Assembly: GCF_003254395.2 (NCBI RefSeq)
Contig: NC_037645.1
Coordinates: 11,841,229 to 11,905,228 of the forward strand
Length of the DNA stretch: 64,000 nt
From: Apis mellifera
Taxonomy: Eukaryota > Arthropoda > Insecta > Hymenoptera > Apidae
Reading direction: 5' to 3'
Positions 51,744 through 64,000 of the stretch are shown here, in pieces (within the stretch, counting starts at the first letter, position 1; every line of letters starts with the position of its first letter). The translations under genes and the position numbers were made by a program. The notes below the pieces were generated by a model. That model was given only the letters and a program-made list of their open reading frames with translations, was not told the origin of the DNA and ran no database searches.

Positions 51744-54700
51744 TTAATTTGTAAGCTTATTCTGTAAAATAGGAGCAGGTACTTTCATTAAATCACAAAG
51801 ATGATTTCTTATGGGTCGCAGTTCAGATACTGATTGTTCCCAATCAGTAATATTTAATTCAGTTAAAATTTGAATCAAATCCTCTTCTGGAAGATCCATT
51901 TCTTCCCCATAAAGAGTTAAAGCTTCATATGTTCTTGTTGCAGCTACTTTTCGTATACATTTATATTTATGACAAAGAAAAATACTTAACTGACAAAATG
52001 CTCTTTTTGCAACTGGTCCATGTAACTATAAATGTTATCATCTTGAAATTATCTCATTATTTTTTAAATAAAATATTGTAATATATTATAATATATTGTA
52101 ATATAATAAATATACCTGCAAGAGCTGACAAAAAACATTTATACTGCTAATTAATAACTTGGTATTATTTGTAGTTTTTATTTCTTGTTTAAGTAATATT
52201 AAAATTCGTTCTGCAATTCCATTTTCAGAATCATCAAGAACAACTTGAATGCAACCAGAACTAAGTAAGCGATCCAAAAAAGCTAACATTGATGTGATCA
52301 TTCGTTCGTTTTTATGACTTTCTTCAAAAATATCTAAAATTTTATAACATAAACTTCGAAGACCCAATTCATCTATTTCTTGTAAATAAGAAAATAATGA
52401 AACACTAGAATATTTAACCTGAAACAAAAAATTAAAAATATTACAATTAAAATGAAAGATGTATTAAAAAATATGAAATATATGAAAGATATTAAAAAAA
52501 ATTTAATAATATATATTTCCATACCAAAGATTCACTTAAACCACCAACACTAAATATAATTCCTCGTAAAAGACTCATTGTATAAGGAGGATAAGATAAC
52601 ATTTTAATAAATCGTGGAAAAGTAGCTGATTCCATTCGCCATTCTATATTTTCTTTACATTCATCATAAGGAAAAATGGTTTTTAATTCTGCATGATATG
52701 GAATGTTTGGTAAGGAAGGATCATTATGAATAAGAGCACTGAAAACAATTCCTGCTTGTGCTCGAATTCCATCAATTCTTTCAACAGCTTGCTGTGCAAT
52801 TCCTCCAATTATATTTGCCATTAAATTTTCATTTAACACAGAAAATAATTTTGCTTGTGATATTAAATTTGTTAATATCTGAAATTATTATATTTTAATA
52901 TAAATAATTTATTAAACATTATCGTTATATAAGTATAAAATAACAAATATTTTTACATGTAGACCAGTCATTGCTGCTTCTCGTACCCAAGCTCCTATGT
53001 CTCCACGACTATCTATAGTATATTCTTTCAATGCCAATAAATAACAATCATATAAATCATGAATATATATGTGCCATTTATCTGTTATAAAAAATATGAA
53101 AATATTATTTAAATAATATATATAAAGAATTAAATAATTATTCTATTATTAAATATATATTATATATTTTAAAATATTTAAAAAAAGTAATTTGTATAAT
53201 ATTAATTTAAATTTTTATTTTTTACTATATAAATATTTTTAATAAAGATTTAAATTAAAAACTTAAAATATTTTTAACTATATTTAAACTTAATATTTTA
53301 TATTTTTATTTAATTTTTAAACATTGAAATATAAATATTTAAGAAATAAAAAACAAACCTGCTTCTTTTATTCCCAGAGTTTGACAAATCATTATTAATG
53401 CATGAATAGCTTCTTTTCTACTTTCTGCCCATTTTAAAGTACTTTCTGATATTTTTGTACATTTAATAAGAGCTTCTATTATATCTTTTACTCTTTCACA
53501 AATTATAAATAAAGGAAAATAACCTATAAAAAAATAATTATCAAATAAATAATCATTAAAATCGATTAATTATTTAAATTGTTGTAATAAAAATTTTTAC
53601 CAACCTATTGCTTGTGCAAAACCTATTCGTACAAGCTGATTATTTGATTGTAAATTATCAAGATAACGATTAATAACAATATTGCGATCTTGAATGCTTA
53701 TGTTTGTATAGTATTTTCGAAAAAATTCTGTGTGTGCTTCTGCAGCTTTTATTTTTACTATAGATACTTCATGACCCAAACATTCTTCTAGAAGATTTTG
53801 CCAATCACCTGTAAAAATTATATTTATTTAAATAATTTCTAATAATAATATAAATATATGTATATAATATATATACATACATATATATATTTATATTATT
53901 ATTACATATATATTTATATTTATATATTTATATTATTATTACAATATATATATATTATCATTAATATCATATTATTTATATAAAATCTACATATGAATCT
54001 ACATAATTTCTACATATGAATCTTTATAATTATATCTAAATAATTATATTTATTATAAATATTAACTTACAAATAGTTTCAATAGAAATAGGAAAATTAA
54101 CAATTGAACACTTTTTTATAAGTACAGCACATGCTTGTTTCATTAATTCTCCTCCTAGACCTTTAAATTGTCCCCTTTTTCTAAAAGTACTAACTATATT
54201 TTTGATATTCTCTATAGCGAAAGGTCCAATTATATCTTCAATTTTTTCATCACAACTATTGAACAATGCTTCTAAAATTTCTGCAATAGCTAATACTGCA
54301 CCATGTCTAATATTTAAATCAATAGAATTTAACATATCTAATAAATTTGGTAAAACTGTATTTCTAATATAATTAGAATCAATAGGAGTTAAATTAAAAA
54401 GCGTTTTAGCTGAAAGTTCTCTAATTGCTGTATCCCAATGTGTAATTTTTCTTGTAATTAGATGATCAATCAAAGATTTTGTATATTCTTCATATTGTGC
54501 AATTTGTGTACTAATCTTCAAATATGCATGATTTCTAACACCAACTTCAAAATAATCAGCAATTGTAAGTATTTCTATTCCATGTGGAAAATTTCCTTGT
54601 CTTCCTACATTTTCTTGAAATGCAGCAGAAGCAGCTCTTCTACAATTAATTTCTCGATCAAAACAAGTAACAACCAATAACATAGCTGCAATTTCTTTTA

Positions 54701-56169
54701 CATAAGGTTGAATTATGTCAGGATCATATGCTCTAGGAAATGACCAACAAATATAACATGCAGCATCTCTGATTAAATATCCAATTGAACCATAAGCTCT
54801 GGGTTCATCAAATACTAAGGCTTGAAGAACAACTGGTATTACATCATTTAAACGATGAGGAAGAAGGAGACCACGTCTTCCTAATTCTGCTAATGCCAAA
54901 CAACCTCCATGCCAAGCAAAATCTGATTCTCTACCACAAAAAAGATTTAACACAAATCCCACAACATCATCTGCTAAATCCATTGGTAATCTTGCTGTTA
55001 TTCTACCAATTCCTTTTGCAGCAGACCATCGTATTGTAATTGCTTTATCTCTAAGACCTTGTATAAGTTGTTCAATTATATCTTCTATTGTTGATGGAAT
55101 ATCCTGGTCATCATGATTTAATGGAATATTTTTAGTATCTTCCACACTTTCTATGGTGTTATAATTAATATTAATATTAGGTACTAAAGATATAGGTCTA
55201 CTAGTTCTTTGATATCTCCATGAAGCCAACTTTGTTCCTAATAATACCAGTCCAATTCTTTGTACAACTTTCATTCCAAACTTACGAATAAGATCTGCAG
55301 GATTTTCATTCAAATGAAGTTGTAAAACTTTATCTAAAATTATTTGAATATATGGTTTAACATCTTCTCTTGCACTATGTTTTAATATTGCTGCTATAAC
55401 TGCTAATGGACCATGTCTTAAAGGATCATTTTCTGCACATTGTAAACTCCACATTATCATTTCTTTTAAATATAATTTTTTAGCATCTGATCTTGTTAAA
55501 AAATTAGCAATTAAAAAAACTGCAGCTGCAGCACAAGCATCCTTTGATAAGCAAAATAATTTGCATATTTTTAAAATTCTAACTGTTATCGATTGTTCAA
55601 AATTAACATCAGAAACTTCTAAACGTGAAAGTGGAAATGGTATTTTTGAAATTATAGAAAGCCAAATTAAAAGTACATATCGAGTTTCCCATGTTTCTAC
55701 ATCATTTGGATTTTGTTTTTCTAACAATCGCAAAACAGGAAGAAGATCAGCTACCTAAATCAAATTAAATTACATATTTAAAAATTGAAATATAAAAATT
55801 GTAAAAGATTCGAATAAATCTACATACCTCATGTGGAAGATATGTAACAATTTTCTTGTATGTTTTAACAGACATAACAATGAAAATATACTTGAAAGCA
55901 TTATGCCGCATAATTTCTGTAGAATTTTCATCTTTAATAATATCAAGCAATGGCTGTAAAATATCAAAATCCATATAAGGATCCAAGAGTTGTCTCTGAT
56001 CTTGATATTGTGATAAAATAAAATTAAATCGATCTCGATTTTTTTCAATAAGACTTGGAGAAAGATCAACTTTTTTTAATTCACCAATTAAAAAAGTCAC
56101 TTCATTAATTTCTTTGAAAGCATTAAATCCACAACCAATTATTTCTGATTCCGTATCATTTAACGCCAT
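51744..56169 (-). CDS. TBCD: Tubulin-folding cofactor D (TBCD)
   Basis: HEAT/ARM-repeat chaperone that binds beta-tubulin and, with cofactors E and C and Arl2, assembles the alpha/beta heterodimer. Eight exons on the minus strand: 56169-55828, 55754-54071, 53808-53605, 53523-53359, 53081-52957, 52878-52525, 52418-52116 and 52025-51744, in all 1152 aa, close to the usual ~1190. Landmarks: VADLLPVLRLLEKQNPNDV continuing ETWETRYVLLIWLSII, TIRWSAAKGIGRITARLP, WHGGCLALAELGRRGLLLP, YICWSFPRAYDP, INCRRAASAAFQENVGRQG and MNRYLDNL-like repeats further on. The C-terminal exons carry IDSRGDIGAWVREAAMTGL and IGGIAQQAVERIDGIRAQAG. One exon of 1684 nt carries most of the HEAT array; the rest are 125-354 nt. 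Every junction is GT-AG and in phase. Confidence 0.95.
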
Positions 56170-56321
56170 CTTTTTTATTTTCGTATCGTTTTATATTATT
56201 CGAGAAAGCAATTACAATCAATTAAAATTCATTCCTATACAATTAAGTTTGTATATGAAGGCCAAAAAATATGAAGAACAGAATCCTTCGAACGATTTCA
56301 CGAAAAACGATGCCAAATTAT

Positions 56322-56334
56322 CGCGCATGCGTGA
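56322..56334. promoter_or_regulatory. NRF-1/EWG-like site upstream of TBCD
   Basis: CGCGCATGCGTGA, about 155-165 nt upstream of the TBCD ATG, fits the YGCGCAYGCGCR consensus except at the last C. It lies in a short less AT-rich block (56240-56345) that is the likely TBCD promoter. Confidence 0.5.
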
Positions 56335-59018
56335 TAGTATAATAAAACTTCTGTGATTTCATATATTTATTAATCATTTAAATTTTATTTATTTTTAATA
56401 TATTATTATAAATATAATAAAAAATCTTTTTTAAAGATTAAGAATATGTTAATAATTTTTTTAAATAATTGTAAAATTTCGTTTGAAATAAATTAAAAAT
56501 TAGTAAAATATCTAATAATTTCTTTATAAATATAAAAAAATTATATGTATAACCTATAATTAAATAATATAAGGTAATAAGATGTTTATATGATATATAT
56601 ATATAATATATATATAATAAATAATAATTATGTGGTACATAAAATAACAAGTCTGTAAAAAAATGTTACATAAATTTAAAAAAAAAAATTGTTAATATAA
56701 AAACATTTCATTTAAGCGAAATTAACAAATTAGTTTTTTGAGATAGTTATCAGTTAAAATTATGAGTATAAATAAACATGTACATACATTTAACAGTGTG
56801 ATATCCTAAATTTATGAAATTATTTTTATATTTTTAAATTATATTTAATTTCTAGTTTATCTAGTTTAATTTTATTCAATTCGATATATACGATAGATAT
56901 TTTATTTAAAAGAGAAATAAATATGAATACTTATATAAATTCTTAAATTCATAGTTAAAAATAAAAATAAAACTATTAGAATTGGAAATATATACATAGA
57001 TAAATATATATATAGTTATATGTATATTATATATATATATATATATTTATGTTATAGAAAATGATAATTTCATTCCAAATTCATTCAAAATTATTTATAT
57101 ACATATATTAAATTAAATATATTTATAGTTATAATTCTTATAAGTTATGAGAAATCAGAATTTTATTTTATTTAGATGTAATTTATTTTAAAATAAAAAT
57201 ATAATATTTTGAGATTGTATGATATTTTATTTATAATAGAGTTATGATTTTATATTTTTGTAATTTCTATATCTTGTTATATAATAAAATGAAATCAAAT
57301 TTTAAAAATTAAATAAAATCAAAATAAAAATTTTAAATAAAAATTAATTATATATAAATATTTAATAATAAGATTCTCTAAGAACAAAGAATTAAATTCA
57401 TAAAAATATAAATTTCCACATAATCTTATAAAGATTATAAATTACATTTGTATGTATATACATGCCATAATTTTTTCCTCTAATTTTTTTATAAAATATA
57501 TAATTTTCTATAATTATGTTTTTTTTACTTTATATTTAACTATCATGTAATAATTTATTTATATTGAATGAAATTTTTCTTTCATAAAATGTAAATATTA
57601 ACATAAGTAAGAATGTCATTGATTTGAATAAAATAAAGAATTACAGTAAGTTAAAAATTAAAATTAAAAATCATTAAGTTATAATATAGAGAAAATAATT
57701 ATTAAAAGAAATAATTCATTATTTATTAAATATTTTATATGAAATTTTATATTGTATTTATATGTTATAATTTTGAGCTTTTAAATATCTATTAATAATA
57801 TATATTTATAATTAACAAAATATAGCTATAGACAAATAAATTCATTAAATTAGAAAAAAATGATACTATTTATACAAATATCAAAATATAAATGAATATA
57901 ATTTTTCATATATTCTGCATAAGTTTTTTTTTATCAAAATAAATTTATTTTATTATATCTTTTTGTCAGTCAAATATTACATTATATGTTGCATATTTAT
58001 ATTAATAACTGTAAAGATAATTTTGAAAAAAATAAAATATTTCTTTTATCAAATTTTTATGATTAAATCTTATTTATTGTTCAAATGAATAAATAATAAA
58101 TTACTTTAGATGATATTTGTTATTATATATCTGAATATGATATATATATTTTTATAATATTTTACTAAAATTATTAACTTTAATTCTTTAATATAAATCT
58201 TATATAACAACAAGTGCATTCTAAAATTTTGATGCATTTTAAAAATTTATATAATATAACCTCTTACTTAATAAAAAAAGAATCATAATAATACTAGTAA
58301 CTTATTTCTTATTTTATGAATTTATTGAATTCTTGTATATTATTAAATCACATAATTTATTGTTTTAAAACTTTCAACTTATAAGAAATATTAAATAACA
58401 AGTAAAAATGTTTATCCGTGAACTGAAGGTGCTGCCTAGTACCATTTCTTCAAAGCGGTAGAATCAAGAACCTCTAGGTTTCGGAAAAATGGAGGTTGTA
58501 ACTCAGTGGAAATTGTGAATCCTTCTCGTTTAAGAAGATTTAAATCGCGTGATTTTTTCATAGGATAAGAAATTCTTAATACATTTTCTTGATTCCTGAT
58601 ATTTTATTTTCTTTTTAAATCCGAAATGTAAAAAATCAAAACTGATTTTTACGTAGTAAAATGCAGGAGAGACGGTACATCTTTATTGTACGCTTTTCTC
58701 AATATACTTTTAAATCTAATATTTTTATTGAATTTTTAACTATCCTATTTATCAATGAGAAAATAATTATTTCGAGAACATATTTTCATATTTAATATTC
58801 TAATTTTTAAGTAATATTTTCAATTTTATGATTATTTTTATTTTAATTTATTACTTCTTTAAAATAATCTAATTTTCTTCTATTTATAAATTATTAATAG
58901 TCATATTATAAAATTTATTAGTTTTATAAATTTTTTACATTATAATAAGTTTCATTATTAAGCTTATATAATTCTATAAGATATTGTTTCTTTCAGTTTT
59001 AACAAGATAATACATTGG
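56335..59018. other. Spacer between TBCD and the zinc-finger gene, with a probable 5' exon region
   Basis: 56350-58400 is AT desert without visible genes. A block at about 58410-58680 is much less AT-rich and is the likely promoter and non-coding first exon of the zinc-finger gene, because an acceptor (TTTCTTTCAG, ending 58996) just precedes that gene's ATG. I cannot fix the donor. Confidence 0.5.
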
Positions 59019-62000
59019 ATGTATAATATTCAGTACAAAATGAAATCAATCAAAGCAAAGACAAAAGCTAAAAAACCAAATGGGAAATTTGGGAAAGTTA
59101 AGTTTCCTTCTAAAGAAATTACTCATACAGATCAAGATTTATCACAACTATATCCACCAATAGACACAAGTATTTCAACTTTATATCGTTTGAGCAAAAT
59201 TTTAGAAAATGGCAGTGATGAAGTTAAATCCATTCTAACATATGAATGTGATTTGTTATATGAATGTCGTATATGTCGCAGTCTCTTTAGAAGTTTAATT
59301 AATTTCATTTCTCATAAACGTGTCTATTGTAAGCAAAAATTTGATGTTACATTTGCCAAGAAATCTTCCAACGATTATGATATAGTATGTTCTATTTTAT
59401 TATATTTTTATATAAAAATAAGATTGCTAATGATTACTATTTATATTTATATTACAGTTTTATTAATAAAATTTTACATTTACTAAAATAACATTAATCT
59501 TAAAGTACATAAATATTTCATAATAAACCAGAATCTAAAAAAAAAAAAAAAATAAAAATTAGATAGATAAAAATATTTTCTAATAATTTTAAGTTTTACT
59601 TTTATTCAAAATTATATTATTAAATTATAAATGTGTTTTCAATTGAAAATTTATGAAATGAAACAATATAAAATATATAACATAAAGTTTTAAAACATAT
59701 TTACTTAAAGATTGAATCTTTAATCTATTGATAATATATAATAATTTCATTTTTGTATTATTATAACGTTTTGTATATTATCAATAGAATTTGAAAACTT
59801 TAGTAATATTAATGCAATATTTCATTTAGTATAATTCTTCAAAATAAAAATATTTTAATTAATAGATATATTGAAAACTTATATATATATTTTTATATTA
59901 TACATATATATTTATTATATATACATTATAAATAATATATATTTAAATATATAAAAAATAATATATTTAAATACATAAATAAATTTAATTATTTATATAT
60001 ATATATATTCAAATAATAAAACAATTTGTAAAATTTAAAAATAAAGGAAACAATAATGTAATGTAAAAGATTAATTTTGCATAATTCTTATTATATTTTA
60101 ATTTCGAATATAGATTTATAAAAATGTATATTTTTTGTGTTTAATATTATATTTTTATGAAATTGTTTGTTTTGATTTATATTAGAAATATTTGAATTAT
60201 AAATACATAATATAAGTTTTATATGTTACAGACTTCTACAAGTAAATCAGATATACAAAAATCACAAAAATTATTTGAAGAGAGTTGTGGAAATGATAGA
60301 ATTTTAAGAAGCCAAGTGTGTAAAGAAGTGCAGAAGAAAGATCTTACTACGGTTGTTAATATGTTACAAAAAAAACAAATAGAAAATTTGCAAACAAATA
60401 CGGAACAACTATGTTTAGAAATTATACATTCAAATTCATCAGCAGTTTATCAAACTATTGAATCAGTTACTCCAAGTAAAAATCATACAGATTTAATGAA
60501 AGCACAGGTACAATTAATAATTATATATTAACAATAATATTATTATATTAATAATATATATATATATATTATTAATTATTATAATATTAATATTATATAT
60601 GTTATATAAATAATTTAAATACTCATAAATAATTAAAAATATAATTATAATTATTTTATTAATACATTAATATTTTATTATTGCTTTAATTTTAAATAAT
60701 ATTTAGATAATGGAATTAAAAGATACAAATGAACAAACTGCAGTGTTAGGTGTGAATGGACGAGTTTTACAATCTAATAAAAAATTGAATAATAATAATA
60801 CAACTCAAATTCATAATAATACTGAAATTGGTAGCATTCGTGAAAATGAACTTATTTGTCGTATATGTATGTTTATATTATATTTTTCTTATATATAAAG
60901 TAATATAAGTTTTCTTACATTATAATTATAATATTTTTAATTTTTAGGTTATGCGAAATTTTCAACAAAAAAAACATTAACAGTTCATACAAGGACATTA
61001 CACACATCTCATAGATTATGTTATCCTTGTCCTTGTTGTTCTAGTACATTTGCAAATACTTGGAGTGTTTATAGACATCTTTTTAAAGGTGAATAAAAAT
61101 TTTATGATATTTCAATTTATATAATTAATAATAATAATTATGTAAATAATATTTATTAATATAATAATATAATTTTTAATTAATTGATTTTATAAAAAAT
61201 TTTATAAAAAAGAAAATTTTAATTATATAAAATTACATTAATATAAATTTTGTTAGAATTAAATTCATATTAATCTAATAATATTTTTAATGATTTTTAA
61301 ATATAAAATACAGTTCATAGAAAATCTAATGAACAAGTACGGAAACTTAGACCACAAATACAAGAGAAAGCATTTATTAAGGATACTACGGCTGCTGAAG
61401 ATTTACAAAAAGAAGATGCTAGTAAAACTTTAATGAATAATGCAGTAAGAGTAAATGAAACACAGGTATCTTAATTATTATAGTTATAATTTCATTAAAA
61501 TATTGTTAATTTAAAACATAGTATTTTAATAGGAATGGATAGATCATTTAGAATCTGACACAGAACTACAAAGATGTGGAGGTTGTGGGAAAAGATTTGA
61601 TAGAAAAGCAGCTTTATCTGCTCATTTGACATATTGTCATAGACGTGTTGCAGCATATGAAAATATAACTAAAATTAAAAAGATAAATAAAGTTCCATCA
61701 GATTGTACTTCAAATGAAAATATAATTATTAATTCAGAAACTCAAGAAAATAAAGCAGAAGTTTCTACAATTAATAATACTAATGAAACATCTATTCGTG
61801 TGGAAGCAATTGCTAGTTTAAGTAAAGCAGATTGGGATATGTTGGGAAATGAAGAATTAGTTTCGCAAAATAAATCTAACGAAAATGTTCTCACAAATGG
61901 CATTCAAAGAAATGTAGAGGACAATCATTCTTCTGCAAGTGATGTTTCTGATCCTTTAGAAATTGTATATACAAATATAAATAAACATGAAATAAAAAAA

Positions 62001-63383
62001 GGAAGTAAAAAACGAAAGAATAAGGATAGTATAAAGAGAGTGAATAATGCAGCAGGTAAATATATATTTGTAAAATTTGAGATATTATATATAATATAAT
62101 ATAATATCTCTAAATTATTTATATATAATATAATATATTGTATTATATATAAATTCAAGAAAAAATTTATTGTATTATTTTTATTTGTTTTTTTATTTTA
62201 TTTTTTAAAATATGATATAATATTTTTATTTTTAGAAAATATAAAAGACATATCTGTAGAAGAAAATATGGAGCACAATGTAGAAGAAAAATTAGATCAT
62301 ATATTATCTATGGAGAAAAAAATAACTTCGATAGTAGATTTTCAAAAGCTTCAGTGCCTTCCATGTAAACGAAAATTTCCTTCAGTAAATAATCTAAGAA
62401 GACATGCTGCCATTCATATTGGTTGGAATCGCTATCAATGTAAACTTTGTGACTATAAATGTTTTGATAAATGTGATTGCATAGCACATTGCAATAAAAT
62501 ACATAATGCTCAAAATAATCGTGCTCTTATAGAAGAAATGATAATTCAGATTCTAGATGATCAATATACATATGATCAAAATATTACATTAGATGTAACA
62601 AATTTAGAAGAAAAAATTGATATTCCAAAAGTTGTAGAAGTTAATATTTGTGTTGAACATGTGGAACCAGAAATTCAAGTTGAAGAAAAAAATATAAATG
62701 TAGCAGAAATAGAAATAATTGATAAAAATAATATGGAACCAGAAATTCAAGTGGAAGAGAAAAGTATAAATTTAATAGAAACAGAAGTTGATATTGATAA
62801 AAGTTCACTAACTTGTTGTGAAAATATAGAAACTCAAGAAACTTCAAATAACGATATTAAAGGACAAAATACATTAAATCTAGATCCTGATCTTCGAAGA
62901 ATGGTAATGGAAGTTATTTTTGGATCTTCCGAGATTCATTCTACAAAAGCAGATATAAAAGAAACTATATCTTCAGAAAATTCTAATTCAAAAGCATTGA
63001 ATACAGAGGATATTGAAGTACAAGGTCAAAGTTCTATAAAGGAAAATGACATTAAATGCATACAAGATTCAAAACCTCAACGCCCAATTCGTAATAAAAT
63101 AAAACCTTTAAATAAAGATTTTATCTATGACTTAAAAGAAGTCGCATATCGCAAAGATTCTTTAATTATGAAATCTTTTAATAAATCACTTAATAAAAAA
63201 TCTCCAGTACAAGAAGAAGATAATTTAGAAAAAGATTTAGAACAACCGTCCAAACGTTTTAAATCCATAGAAAATGATGAAATATTAATTCTTTGTGAAA
63301 ATAATGCTATCGTAGACAGATGTGAGATTAGTCTAGATAGAGATTTAAAAAATAATTTTTCTTTTTCTCAGTGCCACAATTAA
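59019..63383 (+). CDS. C2H2 zinc-finger protein, possibly ZNF800-like
   Basis: Probable nuclear DNA- or RNA-binding protein. Seven exons on the plus strand: 59019-59384, 60232-60507, 60707-60866, 60948-61088, 61314-61465, 61533-62055 and 62236-63383, in all 921 aa. A basic N-terminus (MKSIKAKTKAKKPNGK) precedes a first finger of CxxC...H...C form (YECRICRSLFRSLINFISHK). A second finger begins at the exon 3/4 junction, which splits its second Cys codon (T, then GT), and reads CRICYAKFSTKKTLTVH. It is followed by CPCCSSTFANTWSVYRHLF, CGGCGKRFDRKAALSAHL, CLPCKRKFPSVNNLRRHAA and CKLCDYKCFDKCDCIAHC. Between the fingers lie long Asn/Glu/Lys/Ser-rich linkers, including a tandem duplication with EPEIQVEEK. 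The dispersed fingers and the first finger recall ZNF800; I am not certain. An alternative in-frame start is the Met at 59040. Confidence 0.82.
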
Positions 63384-64000
63384 TTATTAAAAACTTCAAA
63401 TATATTGAAATTAGCAAAATCTGTATTTAATCGAAAATAATTATTTAATCACAAATCAAATTTTTGGTAAATTTTTAAATTGTTATTCATAAATATATAT
63501 ATGATATATATTTATTTATTAATATTAATAAATTTAAAATATTTAAATTATTTCCAGATTTTCAATTTATGTTACACATTTTTAATAATTCAATTCTTCA
63601 ATATATTATTTTTTAAATAGATAATTGAAGATATTGAAATTTTTTACATATGTAGATGTATATAAAAACTAATTTACTATGCAATAAAAAAAAAGGAATG
63701 TATATATATTAGTAATTCATTCTCAGAATATCTAATAGTTGCTTTATTTAAAAAATATTGTTATGATTTGTAGAGTATAATGATTTTTACAAAGTTACAT
63801 GTTTTAGATATAAAAAACAATGAAAATAAATAATATTTGAATTAATAAAAAATTATTTATGTTTCTAAGCTTGATTAAATACAAATTTATTACATAAAGT
63901 GTATGTACAAATTATTACGTAAAATATTGCAATATTTTTATTTTTAATGTTTAAAAATAATTTAAAATAAATCATTTTTTTATTTTATATTTAAATTAAA
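63384..64000. other. 3' flank of the zinc-finger gene
   Basis: AT-rich; includes AATAAA-like hexamers (for example in GCAATAAAAAAAAAGG near 63680) that may end the transcript. No other feature up to the right edge. Confidence 0.5.

Noticed and set aside
54462..55758. Plus-strand frames within the TBCD large exon
   Set aside because: Shadows of the HEAT-repeat coding strand, without starts or junctions of their own.

Overview
The window looks like nuclear DNA of a honeybee (genus Apis). It is very AT-rich, the genes are short and intron-rich, and three larval storage-protein (hexamerin) genes lie in tandem. One of these reads like the honeybee HEX70a protein as I remember it. Species cannot be fixed from sequence alone. 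All gene models below were assembled by hand from open frames plus GT-AG (once GC-AG) junctions. For every complete model the summed exon lengths divide by three. Single-base errors in exon edges remain possible.

Layout: (1) 1-1367, minus: Rab geranylgeranyltransferase beta subunit, cut by the left edge. (2) 2190-6405, minus: WDR43/UTP5, a ribosome-biogenesis WD40 protein. (3) 7956-26942, minus: three hexamerin genes head to tail (684, 683 and 686 aa), each with signal peptide, TATA box and the same intron phases; the middle gene has one extra intron. A possible decayed fourth copy lies between the first two. (4) 30394-30972, minus: a two-exon gene of unknown function. (5) 33736-36814, plus: long-form tRNase Z (ELAC2). 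(6) 38682-41649, minus: fascin (singed), with an upstream non-coding exon near 43.3-43.5 kb. (7) 47911-50496, plus: a fucosyltransferase of the FUT10/FUT11 class. (8) 51744-56169, minus: tubulin-folding cofactor D. (9) 59019-63383, plus: a C2H2 zinc-finger protein, possibly ZNF800-like.

Except for the hexamerin array, the neighbours are unrelated housekeeping genes: Rab prenylation, rRNA processing, tRNA 3' end processing, actin bundling, protein fucosylation, tubulin folding and nucleic-acid binding. The hexamerins are secreted by the larval fat body as amino-acid stores. The rest is AT-rich spacer with microsatellites and a few islands of normal base composition, which probably mark promoters or non-coding first exons. 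I see no convincing tRNA, rRNA, CRISPR array or intact transposon. The items I would follow up first are the unknown two-exon gene, the orphan signal-peptide exon at 7.4 kb, the hexamerin relic, the GC-AG intron, and the hairpin around a 5' splice site at 46.57 kb.
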